DNA of 22,486 nt from CAYZPE01 sp046050145 (lineage in GTDB: Bacteria; Patescibacteriota; Minisyncoccia; Phycocordibacterales; CAYZPE01), in NCBI GenBank assembly GCA_046050145.1, contig JBJOQC010000048.1, positions 1 to 22,486 on the forward strand. The letters run 5' to 3'. Position numbers and translations under genes: made by a program. The first letter of the stretch is position 1. Every line of letters begins with the position of its first letter. Below, one piece after another: positions 13,567 through 21,287 of this stretch. The notes below the pieces were generated by a model. The model had not been told where the DNA came from, did not search any database, and worked only from the letters and a program-made list of their open reading frames with translations.

Positions 13567-14241
13567 TTAATTTCTCTCAATAGCCACAATCTTACCGTCA
13601 TCTAGACGTACAATTTTTTCAGCCATTTTTGCATATTCCTCTTCGTGGGTCACCATAATGATAGTCTGTCCCTGCTTGTGGAGCTCTATAAAAATACCCA
13701 TTACGATCTGAGCAGATTCATTATCAAGGTTTGCAGTAGGCTCATCAGCAAATAAAATTTTTGGATCGTGTGCAACCGCACGAGCAATACTCACCCGCTG
13801 TTGCTCTCCTCCTGAAAGTTGACTTGGGAGATTTTGAAGACGTGTCCCAAGCTTCACACGAATCAACGCCTCTTCTGCCTTTTTATATGCTCGAGTCTTA
13901 TTTCCATCTTGCATCAATAAAGGTAATGCAACATTTTCAAGAGCAGTTAATTCTGGGAGAAGTGCATAGTCTTGAAATACATATCCAAACTGATTTAAAC
14001 GAAAAACTGTTTTTTATTCAGAAGACATTGTATGTGCCTCTCGCCCATCAATAATAATCTCACCACTCGTTGGCTCGTCTAGTAAACTCATCTGATACAT
14101 AAAAGTACTCTTTCCCGCTCCTGATCGCCCCATGATTGCAATAAAATTTCCATTTTCTGCTTTAAAATTTACACCTTTAAGAACCCGTGTTTCTACACTT
14201 CCATTTCTAAATGCCTTAACTAAGTTTTTTGTTTCAATCAT
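13567..14241 (-). pseudogene. MacB/LolD-type ABC transporter ATPase gene with one in-frame TAA
   Basis: One uninterrupted frame of 224 codons, the normal length for this family, except for a TAA at 14016-14014 (codon 76). Before it come Walker A GRSGAGKST (38-46) and PTSGEIIIDG. After it, in the same frame, come the Q-loop region NQFGYVFQDYALLPELTALE (83-102), signature LSGGEQQR (142-149), Walker B ILFADEP (162-168) and the H-loop VTHEEE. The codon follows GAA, where relatives commonly have Glu or another polar residue, so a single G-to-T change (GAA to TAA) would explain it. A real nonsense mutation, a sequencing or assembly error, and read-through are all possible. Translation could restart at the TTG/ATG near 13917 but would give no working ATPase. 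It lies 6 nt after the permease gene. Confidence 0.85.
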
Positions 14242-14247
14242 ATAGTA

Positions 14248-15507
14248 TTAATTTCTACCTAAAATCGAGTCGAGAGTATTTCTACGCACAATCATACGAG
14301 CAGGAATGTAACCTGCAATAAGTGTCGAGGTAATCAAAAGACTTATACGAAATAGGGTACCTGAGAGAGGAGCAACTAAAATTCCATCACTAAAAGGAAA
14401 GTCGATTGGATGTGCAGCAATAAATGGCTGGAGCAGACCATAGAGAAGTATGAGTCCAATAAGGGACCCACACACCGCATAAAAGATAGACTGGAACATA
14501 TACGATATTTCAATCACTTGCCCATTGATACCAATACCCTTAAGAATTCCGATAAATTTCTTTCGAGTAATAGCATTAATAAAGATCACGATAAAAATCG
14601 TAATCGAAGAAACGACAAGTCCAACAGAACTAAATACATTTCCCAACATATTAAAAGTAGTAATAATATCTTTCAGAAATTGTGGCTGGGCATCGGCATA
14701 TGTTTGTACCTTTGCGTAATCATCAATACCACTAAGTACAAGAGACTCACGAACCTTTATAGGATCAATACCTTTTTTAAGTTGAACCGCTATTTGATCA
14801 ACGTTTCCGTCATTACGACCAATCATACTTCTAAACTGAGAATCAACCATATATGCACTTCGAGTGATCTCATCTACCTTACTTTTGAGTATTCCTTTTA
14901 CAGTAACCTCTCTTGTTACATCACCCACACTCATACGAATTTTTGTACCAATACCAACATTATCGAGAGCACTAAACCCTGGTGAATCTACAGGAACGTA
15001 CTGTTTTAAAAGATACTGACCAATAACTATCTTGTCATAATCACTCGATTCAAGATATGAACCTTCAGCGATTGAAGTGGAAAGACCTGTAACAGAATCT
15101 TCATCACCAGGCGAAATTCCTACTACCTGAGCTGAAGCGGTATTTGGCTTATCAGTTGCTTTACGAGTTTTATAATTTGCCTCAAGTATTGCACCCTCTT
15201 GGTAGCGAGCACTTATCTTTAAAACTTCTGAGAGAGTGTTGAGAAGAGCAATAATGTTCTGGCTATTCTCTATGTATTTTTTGTCATTAAGAGATGAAAG
15301 GATCACATCACTTGTATATTTTGTACGTGCCGCATCTACAGAGCCCTGTATAAGTCCCACCAAAATACCCGAAACCACAACGAGATTTAGAAAGGTCAAA
15401 ACCATGACAAAAATAATAAGACCTGTGGTCCACAAACTTGCTCGTCTAATCTGACGAATCGCAAGAAAAAAACCTATTCGTATATTATGTTTAAGAGTCG
15501 TAAACAT
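14248..15507 (-). CDS. MacB/FtsX-family ABC transporter permease
   Basis: 419 residues with the MacB/LolC topology. One N-terminal membrane segment (about 27-53) is followed by a large external MacB_PCD-like domain (about 55-285) and then three membrane segments near 288-312, 340-362 and 383-403. The cytosolic coupling sequence RKKFIGILKGIG (315-326) and the closing IPARMIVRRNTLDSILG are typical of the family. Such permeases are mechanotransducers that drive export of peptides, lipoproteins or toxins rather than channels. It starts 6 nt after the adaptor gene and ends 6 nt before the ATPase gene, so the three form one operon. The substrate is unknown. The permease itself is intact although its ATPase gene is interrupted. 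Confidence 0.92.
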   Translation of the reverse strand: MFTTLKHNIRIGFFLAIRQIRRASLWTTGLIIFVMVLTFLNLVVVSGILVGLIQGSVDAARTKYTSDVILSSLNDKKYIENSQNIIALLNTLSEVLKISARYQEGAILEANYKTRKATDKPNTASAQVVGISPGDEDSVTGLSTSIAEGSYLESSDYDKIVIGQYLLKQYVPVDSPGFSALDNVGIGTKIRMSVGDVTREVTVKGILKSKVDEITRSAYMVDSQFRSMIGRNDGNVDQIAVQLKKGIDPIKVRESLVLSGIDDYAKVQTYADAQPQFLKDIITTFNMLGNVFSSVGLVVSSITIFIVIFINAITRKKFIGILKGIGINGQVIEISYMFQSIFYAVCGSLIGLILLYGLLQPFIAAHPIDFPFSDGILVAPLSGTLFRISLLITSTLIAGYIPARMIVRRNTLDSILGRN

Positions 15508-15513
15508 ACAATA

Positions 15514-17076
15514 TTATTCGAGAGATGTGAGCACCACAACATCACCCACGTCCAAACCTGAAAGAATTTCTATCTGTCCGACAGAAGATACTTTTCCTAC
15601 AGTAACAATCCGCTCCTTTATTTCTCCATTTTCTTTTACTGACACAAATCTAACACCATCACGCATTCCGACAATTTTTTGAGGCACAGATATAACACCA
15701 GTCTTTCTTTCTGTGGTGATAATCACATTCGCGGTCATACCCGACTTTATACGAACATCTTGATTTATAAATTCCAACACTGTTTTGTAGGTCGAAACTC
15801 CGTCACGTACAGTCTCAGCAGGTTCTATTGCAATAACCTTTGTAGGAAACATCACATCAGAACCATAGGCATCGAGTGTCACATCCGCCATATCTCCTAT
15901 TTCGATTTCTGCAATATCAACTTCTGGAATAAAACTTTCTATAACAAAAGCACCTTCACTAATAAGACCAATATCTGAAACATTTGAAGAAGCAACCGCA
16001 CCCACCTTACTTTCCATTTTTGTAACGACACCAGTAAAGGGAGCCACAATAAGAGTTTTCAAGAGTTGAGATCGAGCATTTGAAACATCTGCTTCAGCAG
16101 CTTTTACACGAGCAGTCTCAGCATTTATATCTGCTTCAGTTGCACCTGCAATATCGAGAGCTAAATTCTTTCGTGAAATATCAAGATTTGATTGAGCGTT
16201 TCTTCGAGCTGTTACAGCATTAGTCAAACCAGAAATTGAATTGTTTACTGCTGTACGTGCGAGAGACACATCAGCTGTCCATGTACTTATTGTTGAGGCA
16301 GAGACGGACTGACTTGTTACAGCACGACTAAGTACAGTACTTGCTTGTGCGAGTAAAGAAGAGACTGCTATCAAGTTTTGCTTTGCAACAGTTTCTGCTT
16401 TTACTAAATCACTTTCAACCGAAAAAGAAATAAGAGATTCTTGCCAAGAATTAAGGATTGCTTCAATTGAAACTCGTGCAGTTTCAACAGTATTTTTTGT
16501 ATTACTATCGAGTACTGAAAAAGCAATTTGTGGACTTGTCGTTCTTGGATTATTTACAAATTGATCAACAATATTTCGAACTGAATCATCTGACACGTCG
16601 TAAGCATCACGAATTGTATTCACAAGCTCCTGTTCTGTCTGCTCAAGCGCAGCTTCATCCTTAAGAACTTGAGACTGACTTACAGCAATTTCTTCAGGTC
16701 GATTCCCCTCCTTCAATGAAGCAAGTTCGGCTTGCGCACTTTCGAGAGCTGCTTGTTTTTGAAGAATCAACGCACGAATATCACCATTTTCAACCTCAGC
16801 CAACACAGAACCTTGCACAACCTTGTCACCCACTTTTGCATATACACGAGATACCCTACCTCCTTGAGCGAAACCAAGTTCAACACTCTGTGTTGCCTTT
16901 ACAGTACCTGACACAAAAACTTGTTTTACAAAATCACCAGACTGAATAGTGAGGAGATCTTCACCGTTTTTTCCTTCTCCTCCAAACACAAAATAGAAGC
17001 CGAGACCGAGAAGAACAATACCCACAATCAGAGTTGTAATTTTTAAACCAGAAACCCATGTAATAATTCTTTTCAT
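15514..17076 (-). CDS. HlyD/MacA-like membrane-fusion (adaptor) protein
   Basis: 520 residues. A single N-terminal membrane anchor (about 12-31) is followed by a barrel-sandwich half with VFVSGTVKATQSVELGF and GGRVSRVYAKVGDKV (about 53-87). A very long helical stretch rich in Ala, Glu, Gln and Ser follows (about 100-330, a coiled-coil hairpin), then the second half TLIVAPFTGVV near 340 and beta-barrel domains to the end. In diderms such adaptors bridge to TolC. A monoderm-like CPR cell would have no TolC, so here the hairpin may span the cell wall or dock on the permease's external domain. It is first in the operon with the permease and ATPase. An extended -10 lies about 32 nt upstream of its ATG. 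Confidence 0.92.
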   Translation of the reverse strand: MKRIITWVSGLKITTLIVGIVLLGLGFYFVFGGEGKNGEDLLTIQSGDFVKQVFVSGTVKATQSVELGFAQGGRVSRVYAKVGDKVVQGSVLAEVENGDIRALILQKQAALESAQAELASLKEGNRPEEIAVSQSQVLKDEAALEQTEQELVNTIRDAYDVSDDSVRNIVDQFVNNPRTTSPQIAFSVLDSNTKNTVETARVSIEAILNSWQESLISFSVESDLVKAETVAKQNLIAVSSLLAQASTVLSRAVTSQSVSASTISTWTADVSLARTAVNNSISGLTNAVTARRNAQSNLDISRKNLALDIAGATEADINAETARVKAAEADVSNARSQLLKTLIVAPFTGVVTKMESKVGAVASSNVSDIGLISEGAFVIESFIPEVDIAEIEIGDMADVTLDAYGSDVMFPTKVIAIEPAETVRDGVSTYKTVLEFINQDVRIKSGMTANVIITTERKTGVISVPQKIVGMRDGVRFVSVKENGEIKERIVTVGKVSSVGQIEILSGLDVGDVVVLTSLE

Positions 17077-17108
17077 AATAAATCTTAGCTTATTAAAACA
17101 GAGTTAGT

Positions 17109-17117
17109 AGTATAGCA
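17109..17117 (-). promoter_or_regulatory. Extended -10 promoter of the export operon
   Basis: The minus strand reads TGCTATACT, identical to the zwf element. Unlike most others it leaves a leader of about 26 nt before the ATG at 17076. No clear Shine-Dalgarno. Confidence 0.6.
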
Positions 17118-17141
17118 AATATTAAGATTTTTAGAAAAAAT

Positions 17142-17178
17142 AAAAAAAAGAAAACCACTCCTTACAGAGTGGTTTTCT
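17142..17178 (-). terminator. Terminator of the DUF378 gene
   Basis: A 12-bp stem (AGAAAACCACTC at 17149-17160 with its complement at 17167-17178), loop CTTACA, and a run of T on the minus strand. Confidence 0.87.
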
Positions 17179-17196
17179 AATCTCAAAAAAAGAGAT

Positions 17197-17400
17197 TTAC
17201 ATCATTGGTTGTGACATGCTTGGCTTCTTGAAGGCTGTAAGAAGTGTAACAACAGCACTAACACCCACAAGGATGTACACAATCATAGAAAGTGTACTTT
17301 CCACACCCAAAAGTGAGTCAACTAAGTTAAATTTAAAAGCTCCTACCAAACCCCAATTCAAACCTCCAACAATTGTTAAAATTAAAGCAATTTGTTTCAT
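17197..17400 (-). CDS. DUF378 small membrane protein
   Basis: 67 residues with two membrane segments (about 4-24 and 38-60). The family signature GGLNWGLVGAF is at residues 12-22. DUF378 proteins are widespread and uncharacterised, and many are encoded as single genes as here. The ATG at 17400 is preceded by AAGGGAT about 10-12 nt upstream (a weak Shine-Dalgarno) and a TATAAT at 17448-17443. It is divergent from lexA and ends in a strong terminator. The C-terminal half of the protein at 21288-21731 looks like a diverged relative. Confidence 0.93.
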   Translation of the reverse strand: MKQIALILTIVGGLNWGLVGAFKFNLVDSLLGVESTLSMIVYILVGVSAVVTLLTAFKKPSMSQPMM

Positions 17401-17442
17401 TATAGATATCCCTTATTTATTAATAAAAACCTTGACTATATA

Positions 17443-17448
17443 ATTATA
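17443..17448 (-). promoter_or_regulatory. -10 element of the DUF378 gene
   Basis: A perfect TATAAT on the minus strand, 42 nt before the ATG at 17400. No good -35 was found at 16-18 bp. Confidence 0.45.
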
Positions 17449-17467
17449 CTATCGTTTTCTTTTAATG

Positions 17468-17495
17468 CTCTATAGAGATATCAACAGGTGTTGAT
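17468..17495. promoter_or_regulatory. Two adjacent palindromes between DUF378 and lexA
   Basis: CTCTATAGAG (17468-17477) is a perfect 10-bp palindrome. ATCAACA-GG-TGTTGAT (17480-17495) has 7-bp perfect arms. Their position upstream of the -10 regions of both divergent genes is that of operators. The binding protein is unknown; LexA autoregulation is one candidate. Confidence 0.4.
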
Positions 17496-17524
17496 CTGTG
17501 GATAAGATGCTATGTTTCTAAACT

Positions 17525-17553
17525 GTTTCTATATATACTATATTTTATAGAAC
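17525..17553. promoter_or_regulatory. Inverted repeat over the lexA promoter region
   Basis: GTTTCTATA at 17525-17533 faces TATAGAAC at 17546-17553, a near-perfect inverted repeat 12-40 bases before the lexA ATG. It shares the half-site TCTATA with the palindrome at 17468-17477. It could be a LexA operator; it is not the E. coli or Bacillus SOS box. Confidence 0.35.
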
Positions 17554-17565
17554 ATAATTTAGAAT

Positions 17566-18243
17566 ATGAAAATTCTTACAAAACAACAAAAACAAGTCTT
17601 GGACTTTGTAACTCAATTCAAAGAAAAAAACAGCATATGCCCTTCTCTTGAAGAAATATGCACACATTTTAAACTTGCATCTGTCTCAACAGCCCATTAC
17701 TACCTCTCTGTTCTAGAGAAAAAGGGTTATATAGAAAAAAATAAAAAAGACAGTGGTGTACCTCGAGCATTTTCTGTTCGAAACAATAATTTTAGTGCAA
17801 TACCAACACTAAAAACTCAAGATATTGATTCGGTATCTCTCCCTATCATTGGTGCTGCAAACTGCGGTTCAGCGAACGTATTTGCTGATGAACAAATAGA
17901 AGGTTACCTCAAGGTTCCTCGAACACTACTACCTCGAGTCCCAGGATTCTTTGTAATTCGTGCTGAGGGAGACTCAATGAATCGTGCCAACATACAAGGA
18001 AAACATATCGATGATGGAGACCTGGTCCTTATTGATGGAAATGACCGCACACCTCTTAATGGAGACTATGTTCTTTCTATCATTAATGGCTTTGCAAATA
18101 TAAAACGATTTAAAATAGAAGAAAAAACAGGACAATATGTCCTTATATCAGAATCAAAAAATTCCAAACATAAACCTATCTTTCTTCATCCTGACGATGA
18201 ATTCATGATCAATGGCAAGGTTATTGGAGTCGTAAAATCTTAA
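17566..18243 (+). CDS. lexA: LexA-type SOS repressor with Cys-Gly cleavage site
   Basis: 225 residues. The N-terminal winged helix (about 1-70) begins LTKQQKQVLDFV and contains CPSLEEICTHF, close to the LexA DNA-binding domain. The C-terminal S24 peptidase domain has the nucleophile Ser in EGDSMN (S137) and the general-base Lys in NIKRF (K180). The self-cleavage site reads AANCGSANVFA, so the scissile bond would be C100-G101. LexA of E. coli is cut at Ala-Gly, while UmuD and some phage repressors use Cys-Gly. It should repress SOS genes until RecA filaments trigger self-cleavage. The upstream region carries several inverted repeats suited to autoregulation. The ATG at 17566 fits the family's N-terminus. 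No Shine-Dalgarno is visible. Confidence 0.94.
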   Translation: MKILTKQQKQVLDFVTQFKEKNSICPSLEEICTHFKLASVSTAHYYLSVLEKKGYIEKNKKDSGVPRAFSVRNNNFSAIPTLKTQDIDSVSLPIIGAANCGSANVFADEQIEGYLKVPRTLLPRVPGFFVIRAEGDSMNRANIQGKHIDDGDLVLIDGNDRTPLNGDYVLSIINGFANIKRFKIEEKTGQYVLISESKNSKHKPIFLHPDDEFMINGKVIGVVKS

Positions 18244-18273
18244 ATTACATATACTATGAATGAAAACCCATTA

Positions 18274-18282
18274 TGGTATGAT
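18274..18282 (+). promoter_or_regulatory. Possible extended -10 promoter of the FMN_bind-like gene
   Basis: TGGTATGAT lies 48 nt before the ATG at 18331 and downstream of the alternative ATG at 18256, which argues for the later start. Confidence 0.4.
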
Positions 18283-18330
18283 GTACATCGTACCTATTTT
18301 AAAAGTCACATAAAAAGAATTACATATCGT

Positions 18331-18810
18331 ATGGACACAACATATAAAACAAAAAATTCTGGTTTTAAGGTAATTATAGGCATTCTTATTGTTGCCCTTA
18401 TTGCCCTCCTTTTTTGGAAATTCAAAGGAGATGAAATAGCTCCAGTTGAAACATCAGGAAATAATGAAACTGTCACAGAGCCAGTTACTACTCGTAAGAA
18501 ATATATTGATGGTACCTATAGTTCAACAGGAATTTACACATCACCAGCTGGAACAGAAGAGATTTTTGTAACCCTCGTAATAAAAAACGACACAGTTTCT
18601 AGTGGAACTTTTGAAGGAAAAGCAACTCACCCAACAAGTAAAAAACTCCAAGGTCAGTTTAGTGAAGGCTTTTCACAAGCAGTTGTAGGTAAATCAATCG
18701 ACAGCCTTTCACTTACTGTTGTAAATGGTTCATCTCTTACTCCAAAAGGTTTTATGGATGCACTTAGTAAAATAAAAACTCAAGCATTGGAGACAGCTGT
18801 ACAATCATAA
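18331..18810 (+). CDS. Membrane-anchored FMN_bind-like protein
   Basis: From the ATG at 18331 it has 159 residues: a short cytosolic tail, one membrane segment (about 12-31), an acidic and Thr-rich linker (32-55), then a domain of about 95 residues starting YIDGTYSSTGIYTSPAG (58-74) and ending NGSSLTPKGFMDAL (132-145). This layout matches FMN_bind domains, where ApbE attaches FMN to Thr in a S-G-A-T motif; here the aligned residues are N132-G133-S134-S135, so the acceptor could be S135 or T137, or flavinylation may be lost. An ATG at 18256 would add 25 residues, but a likely promoter lies between. It is convergent with apbE, sharing a terminator. It probably accepts electrons outside the membrane. 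Confidence 0.75.
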   Translation: MDTTYKTKNSGFKVIIGILIVALIALLFWKFKGDEIAPVETSGNNETVTEPVTTRKKYIDGTYSSTGIYTSPAGTEEIFVTLVIKNDTVSSGTFEGKATHPTSKKLQGQFSEGFSQAVVGKSIDSLSLTVVNGSSLTPKGFMDALSKIKTQALETAVQS

Positions 18811-18840
18811 AAAACTTTAGGAACTTCTTCTTTTGTTAAG

Positions 18841-18872
18841 AAAAAAAATCGCACATGTCGTGCGATTTTTTT
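18841..18872. terminator. Bidirectional terminator between FMN_bind-like gene and apbE
   Basis: A stem AAAAAATCGCAC/GTGCGATTTTTT (18843-18854 with 18860-18871), loop ATGTC, with A-runs and T-runs on both sides. It can serve both convergent genes. The apbE stop codon overlaps its right end. Confidence 0.87.
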
Positions 18873-19752
18873 ATACAAATAACTCAACTTCAAACCCTGG
18901 TGATTTTTTTATTTTCAAATCTTTTCGAGCCAAACAGTACTCAAAATTACCCATACTAGAAAATGACTCCGGGCTACAGAAGAATAAACATGTAGCAAGA
19001 CCATCAGTAAAAACAGCAGTGTCTCCAGTAACCCATGAGGCAATAATAAATTCTTCAACCGAAGTATTTTTATGAGGATCAATCACATGAGTAAGATTTG
19101 CCCAACGACGTCGATTAGTTCCTGAACTGCACATAGCACCTCTTTTTAGAGAAACACTCCCTATCACCTTTGTAGGGTCATAAGGATGCTCTAAACCCAT
19201 AACTATAGAAATACCACCACCTTCGTAAAAAACATCACCACTCCCATCAACAAGGAATCGTTCTACACCGTTCTCTCTCAAAAAATTTGCAATCACATCA
19301 ACAAAATAACCCTTACCCAAGGCACCAAAATCAAATAAGACAGGTTCTTTGGTACGGATCATGTCCTCACCCACTATCTCAACCGTATCAAATAAATCTG
19401 GAGTTTTCCGAATTTCTTTCTTAGGAATAAGAGAATACTCTGCATCGTACCCCAAATCGCTTATAGTAAAACCAATAAGTGGATTTAACTTCTTTTCAGA
19501 AAGAAGGTAAAACTTTCTGTACCACACAAGCATATTCATAAAATCTTTCTCCACAGAAAATTCTCCTTTCTTTTGAGAAATTTTTGATACGAAGGATTCG
19601 GGCTTAAATCGAGAATACGTTAAATCAAATTTTTCTGATTTTTTTACTATCTCTTTTATGAGATCTAAAAACCTATCCTTAGAAATATCATCCCAAATAG
19701 TTATTTTCCATTCTGTACCCATTGAAGGGTATGAAAAAACATGTGGATTCAT
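18871..19752 (-). CDS. apbE: FAD:protein FMN transferase ApbE
   Basis: 293 residues. ApbE transfers FMN from FAD to Thr or Ser of target proteins with Mg2+. Seen here: YPSMGTEWKI (8-17), TYSRF (45-49), the signature FDFGALGKGYFVD (140-152, usually DLGGIAKGYAVD), VDGSGD (168-173), THVIDP (221-226), and the Mg-binding segment VTGDTAVFTDGLAT (241-254). No lipoprotein signal or N-terminal membrane segment is present, unlike many ApbE proteins that act outside the cytoplasm; either it works in the cytosol on targets before export or it uses a non-classical route. It is last in an operon after the RnfD/NqrB-reductase fusion (6-nt gap) and convergent with the FMN_bind-like gene, its probable substrate. 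Confidence 0.93.
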   Translation of the reverse strand: MNPHVFSYPSMGTEWKITIWDDISKDRFLDLIKEIVKKSEKFDLTYSRFKPESFVSKISQKKGEFSVEKDFMNMLVWYRKFYLLSEKKLNPLIGFTISDLGYDAEYSLIPKKEIRKTPDLFDTVEIVGEDMIRTKEPVLFDFGALGKGYFVDVIANFLRENGVERFLVDGSGDVFYEGGGISIVMGLEHPYDPTKVIGSVSLKRGAMCSSGTNRRRWANLTHVIDPHKNTSVEEFIIASWVTGDTAVFTDGLATCLFFCSPESFSSMGNFEYCLARKDLKIKKSPGFEVELFV

Positions 19753-19758
19753 GGAGGT

Positions 19759-21282
19759 CTATAATCCCGGGAAGTAATCTGTTTTTATAGATTTTTTAGC
19801 AATACCCATAGAAAGAAGTAATTTTTTATATGAATCAACCATAGCTGAAGGACCAGAAATGTAATAAAGGCAGTCTTTAAAATCTCCGACATGACGAACA
19901 ACCATATCTTTATTTATATATCCACTCTCGCCTTGCCAACCTTCTATCTTCGGATTAAGAACTGGTACATACGTAAGCATATTTTTTTGTACTGCCTCAG
20001 TAAAGATATCTGTATACGCAAGCTCTTTAGCGTCTTTTACTGCATAAAATAAAACACTCTTATGTTTACTTGAGGTATCAAGCATGTACTTAACCATACT
20101 TCGAAATGGGGTGATACCGATTCCACCAGCAATAAAAACAAGTTTTTTGTGCTCATCTCGAGGTAATACAAAGTCACCTGAAATTTGCCCTGCATAAACA
20201 ACACCACCAAGAGGAAGAGCGTGTAATCTTTGTTTAAAAGTACTTCCTTGTGGTATTACTTTGATACCAATAGCAACCTCAGATTCTGTAGGAGACGAAG
20301 CAATTGTGAAATACCTTCGATTTCCTCGATTATCAGGTTTAGAATCAGAAAGTGTTATTTCGAAATACTGTCCAGCTGAAAACGATGGAATAGGTGAAGT
20401 GTTAAATACGAACTTAAAAATACCTTGAGCAATCTCCACCTTCTCCTTTAACACAAGTCGTAGTCGTGTTTTGAAACTAACACAGTATGAAAAGATATTT
20501 CCAATAATCAAAGCAAGTTCAGGGGTTCCATAAAGAGGTCCTATGTGAAAAGGAATACTGAACATGAGACCTACAATAAATCCATACACCATCTGCTTCT
20601 TCTTTGTTGGAGGCATGGTGATAGGCTCAGTAAGCATTATTGTTCCAAAGAATATAAGTGGCCATGAAGCAATATTTTGCCATAAGACTTCTCCAAACTG
20701 TGGTGCAGAGCCTTGAGCTATCTGCACCAGAAACAAACTCAAGACTGAACCTGTAAAAAAAGAAATAAATAAATTGAAGCGGCGAATTTTACGAACAATC
20801 AAAAAACCAACAACAGCAACAACAGGAAGTAAGTATATACTTCCAACCCACCACACAACATTTCCTATACCAAAAAGACCTAACAGAACTGCGGAAATTG
20901 CTACCGGATTAAAAAAATGTTTTCCTTTAAAACCCAGAACATACTTTGAAAGCTGTGCCACAACTGCAATACCGAGAAGTACATACAGATCAAATGCTGT
21001 GTTAGCAGGAGAAACAATCAAAAATAAAATAAAAGCTGTAATAACAGCCGACTCCTTATTTGAAGGAACATTCCAGATCTTTGAAAAAAGAGTACTTGAA
21101 ACCATCGAAACAAGCACCAGGGTAACAAGAGAAATAAGAAGAGAAAGTGGCTGAAGAGAGATAAGATCAAAAAAACTTAAAACAAAAGCAAAAAGAGAGA
21201 TGAGAGGAAGCCCGATTAGCAACAAAGCATACATCGTAACCGAGTTCAAAAATTTATCTACAAAAACAAGTGGGTTTTTCAT
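19759..21282 (-). CDS. RnfD/NqrB-like membrane domain fused to NAD(P)H:FAD reductase domain
   Basis: 507 residues. Residues about 15-265 form a polytopic membrane domain of the NqrB/RnfD family, with GKHFFNPVAIS (120-130) and MLTEPITMPP (216-225), which match family signatures, and about eight hydrophobic segments. Residues about 270-507 form a ferredoxin-NADP reductase module: FAD-binding RYFTIASSP (323-331), NAD(P)-binding GGIGITPFRSM (386-396), SGPSAMVDS (476-484), and a C-terminal TDYFPGL. There is no 2Fe-2S domain as in NqrF and no visible SGAT flavinylation site as in NqrB/RnfD. It likely takes electrons from cytosolic NAD(P)H to a flavin in the membrane domain and outward. It lies between a small membrane protein gene (5-nt gap) and apbE (6-nt gap). 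Confidence 0.88.
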   Translation of the reverse strand: MKNPLVFVDKFLNSVTMYALLLIGLPLISLFAFVLSFFDLISLQPLSLLISLVTLVLVSMVSSTLFSKIWNVPSNKESAVITAFILFLIVSPANTAFDLYVLLGIAVVAQLSKYVLGFKGKHFFNPVAISAVLLGLFGIGNVVWWVGSIYLLPVVAVVGFLIVRKIRRFNLFISFFTGSVLSLFLVQIAQGSAPQFGEVLWQNIASWPLIFFGTIMLTEPITMPPTKKKQMVYGFIVGLMFSIPFHIGPLYGTPELALIIGNIFSYCVSFKTRLRLVLKEKVEIAQGIFKFVFNTSPIPSFSAGQYFEITLSDSKPDNRGNRRYFTIASSPTESEVAIGIKVIPQGSTFKQRLHALPLGGVVYAGQISGDFVLPRDEHKKLVFIAGGIGITPFRSMVKYMLDTSSKHKSVLFYAVKDAKELAYTDIFTEAVQKNMLTYVPVLNPKIEGWQGESGYINKDMVVRHVGDFKDCLYYISGPSAMVDSYKKLLLSMGIAKKSIKTDYFPGL

Positions 21283-21287
21283 ATAAC

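Noticed and set aside
18256..18330. Longer form of the FMN_bind-like protein
   Set aside because: A likely extended -10 lies within this stretch (18274-18282), and the residues before the membrane segment look non-coding in character.
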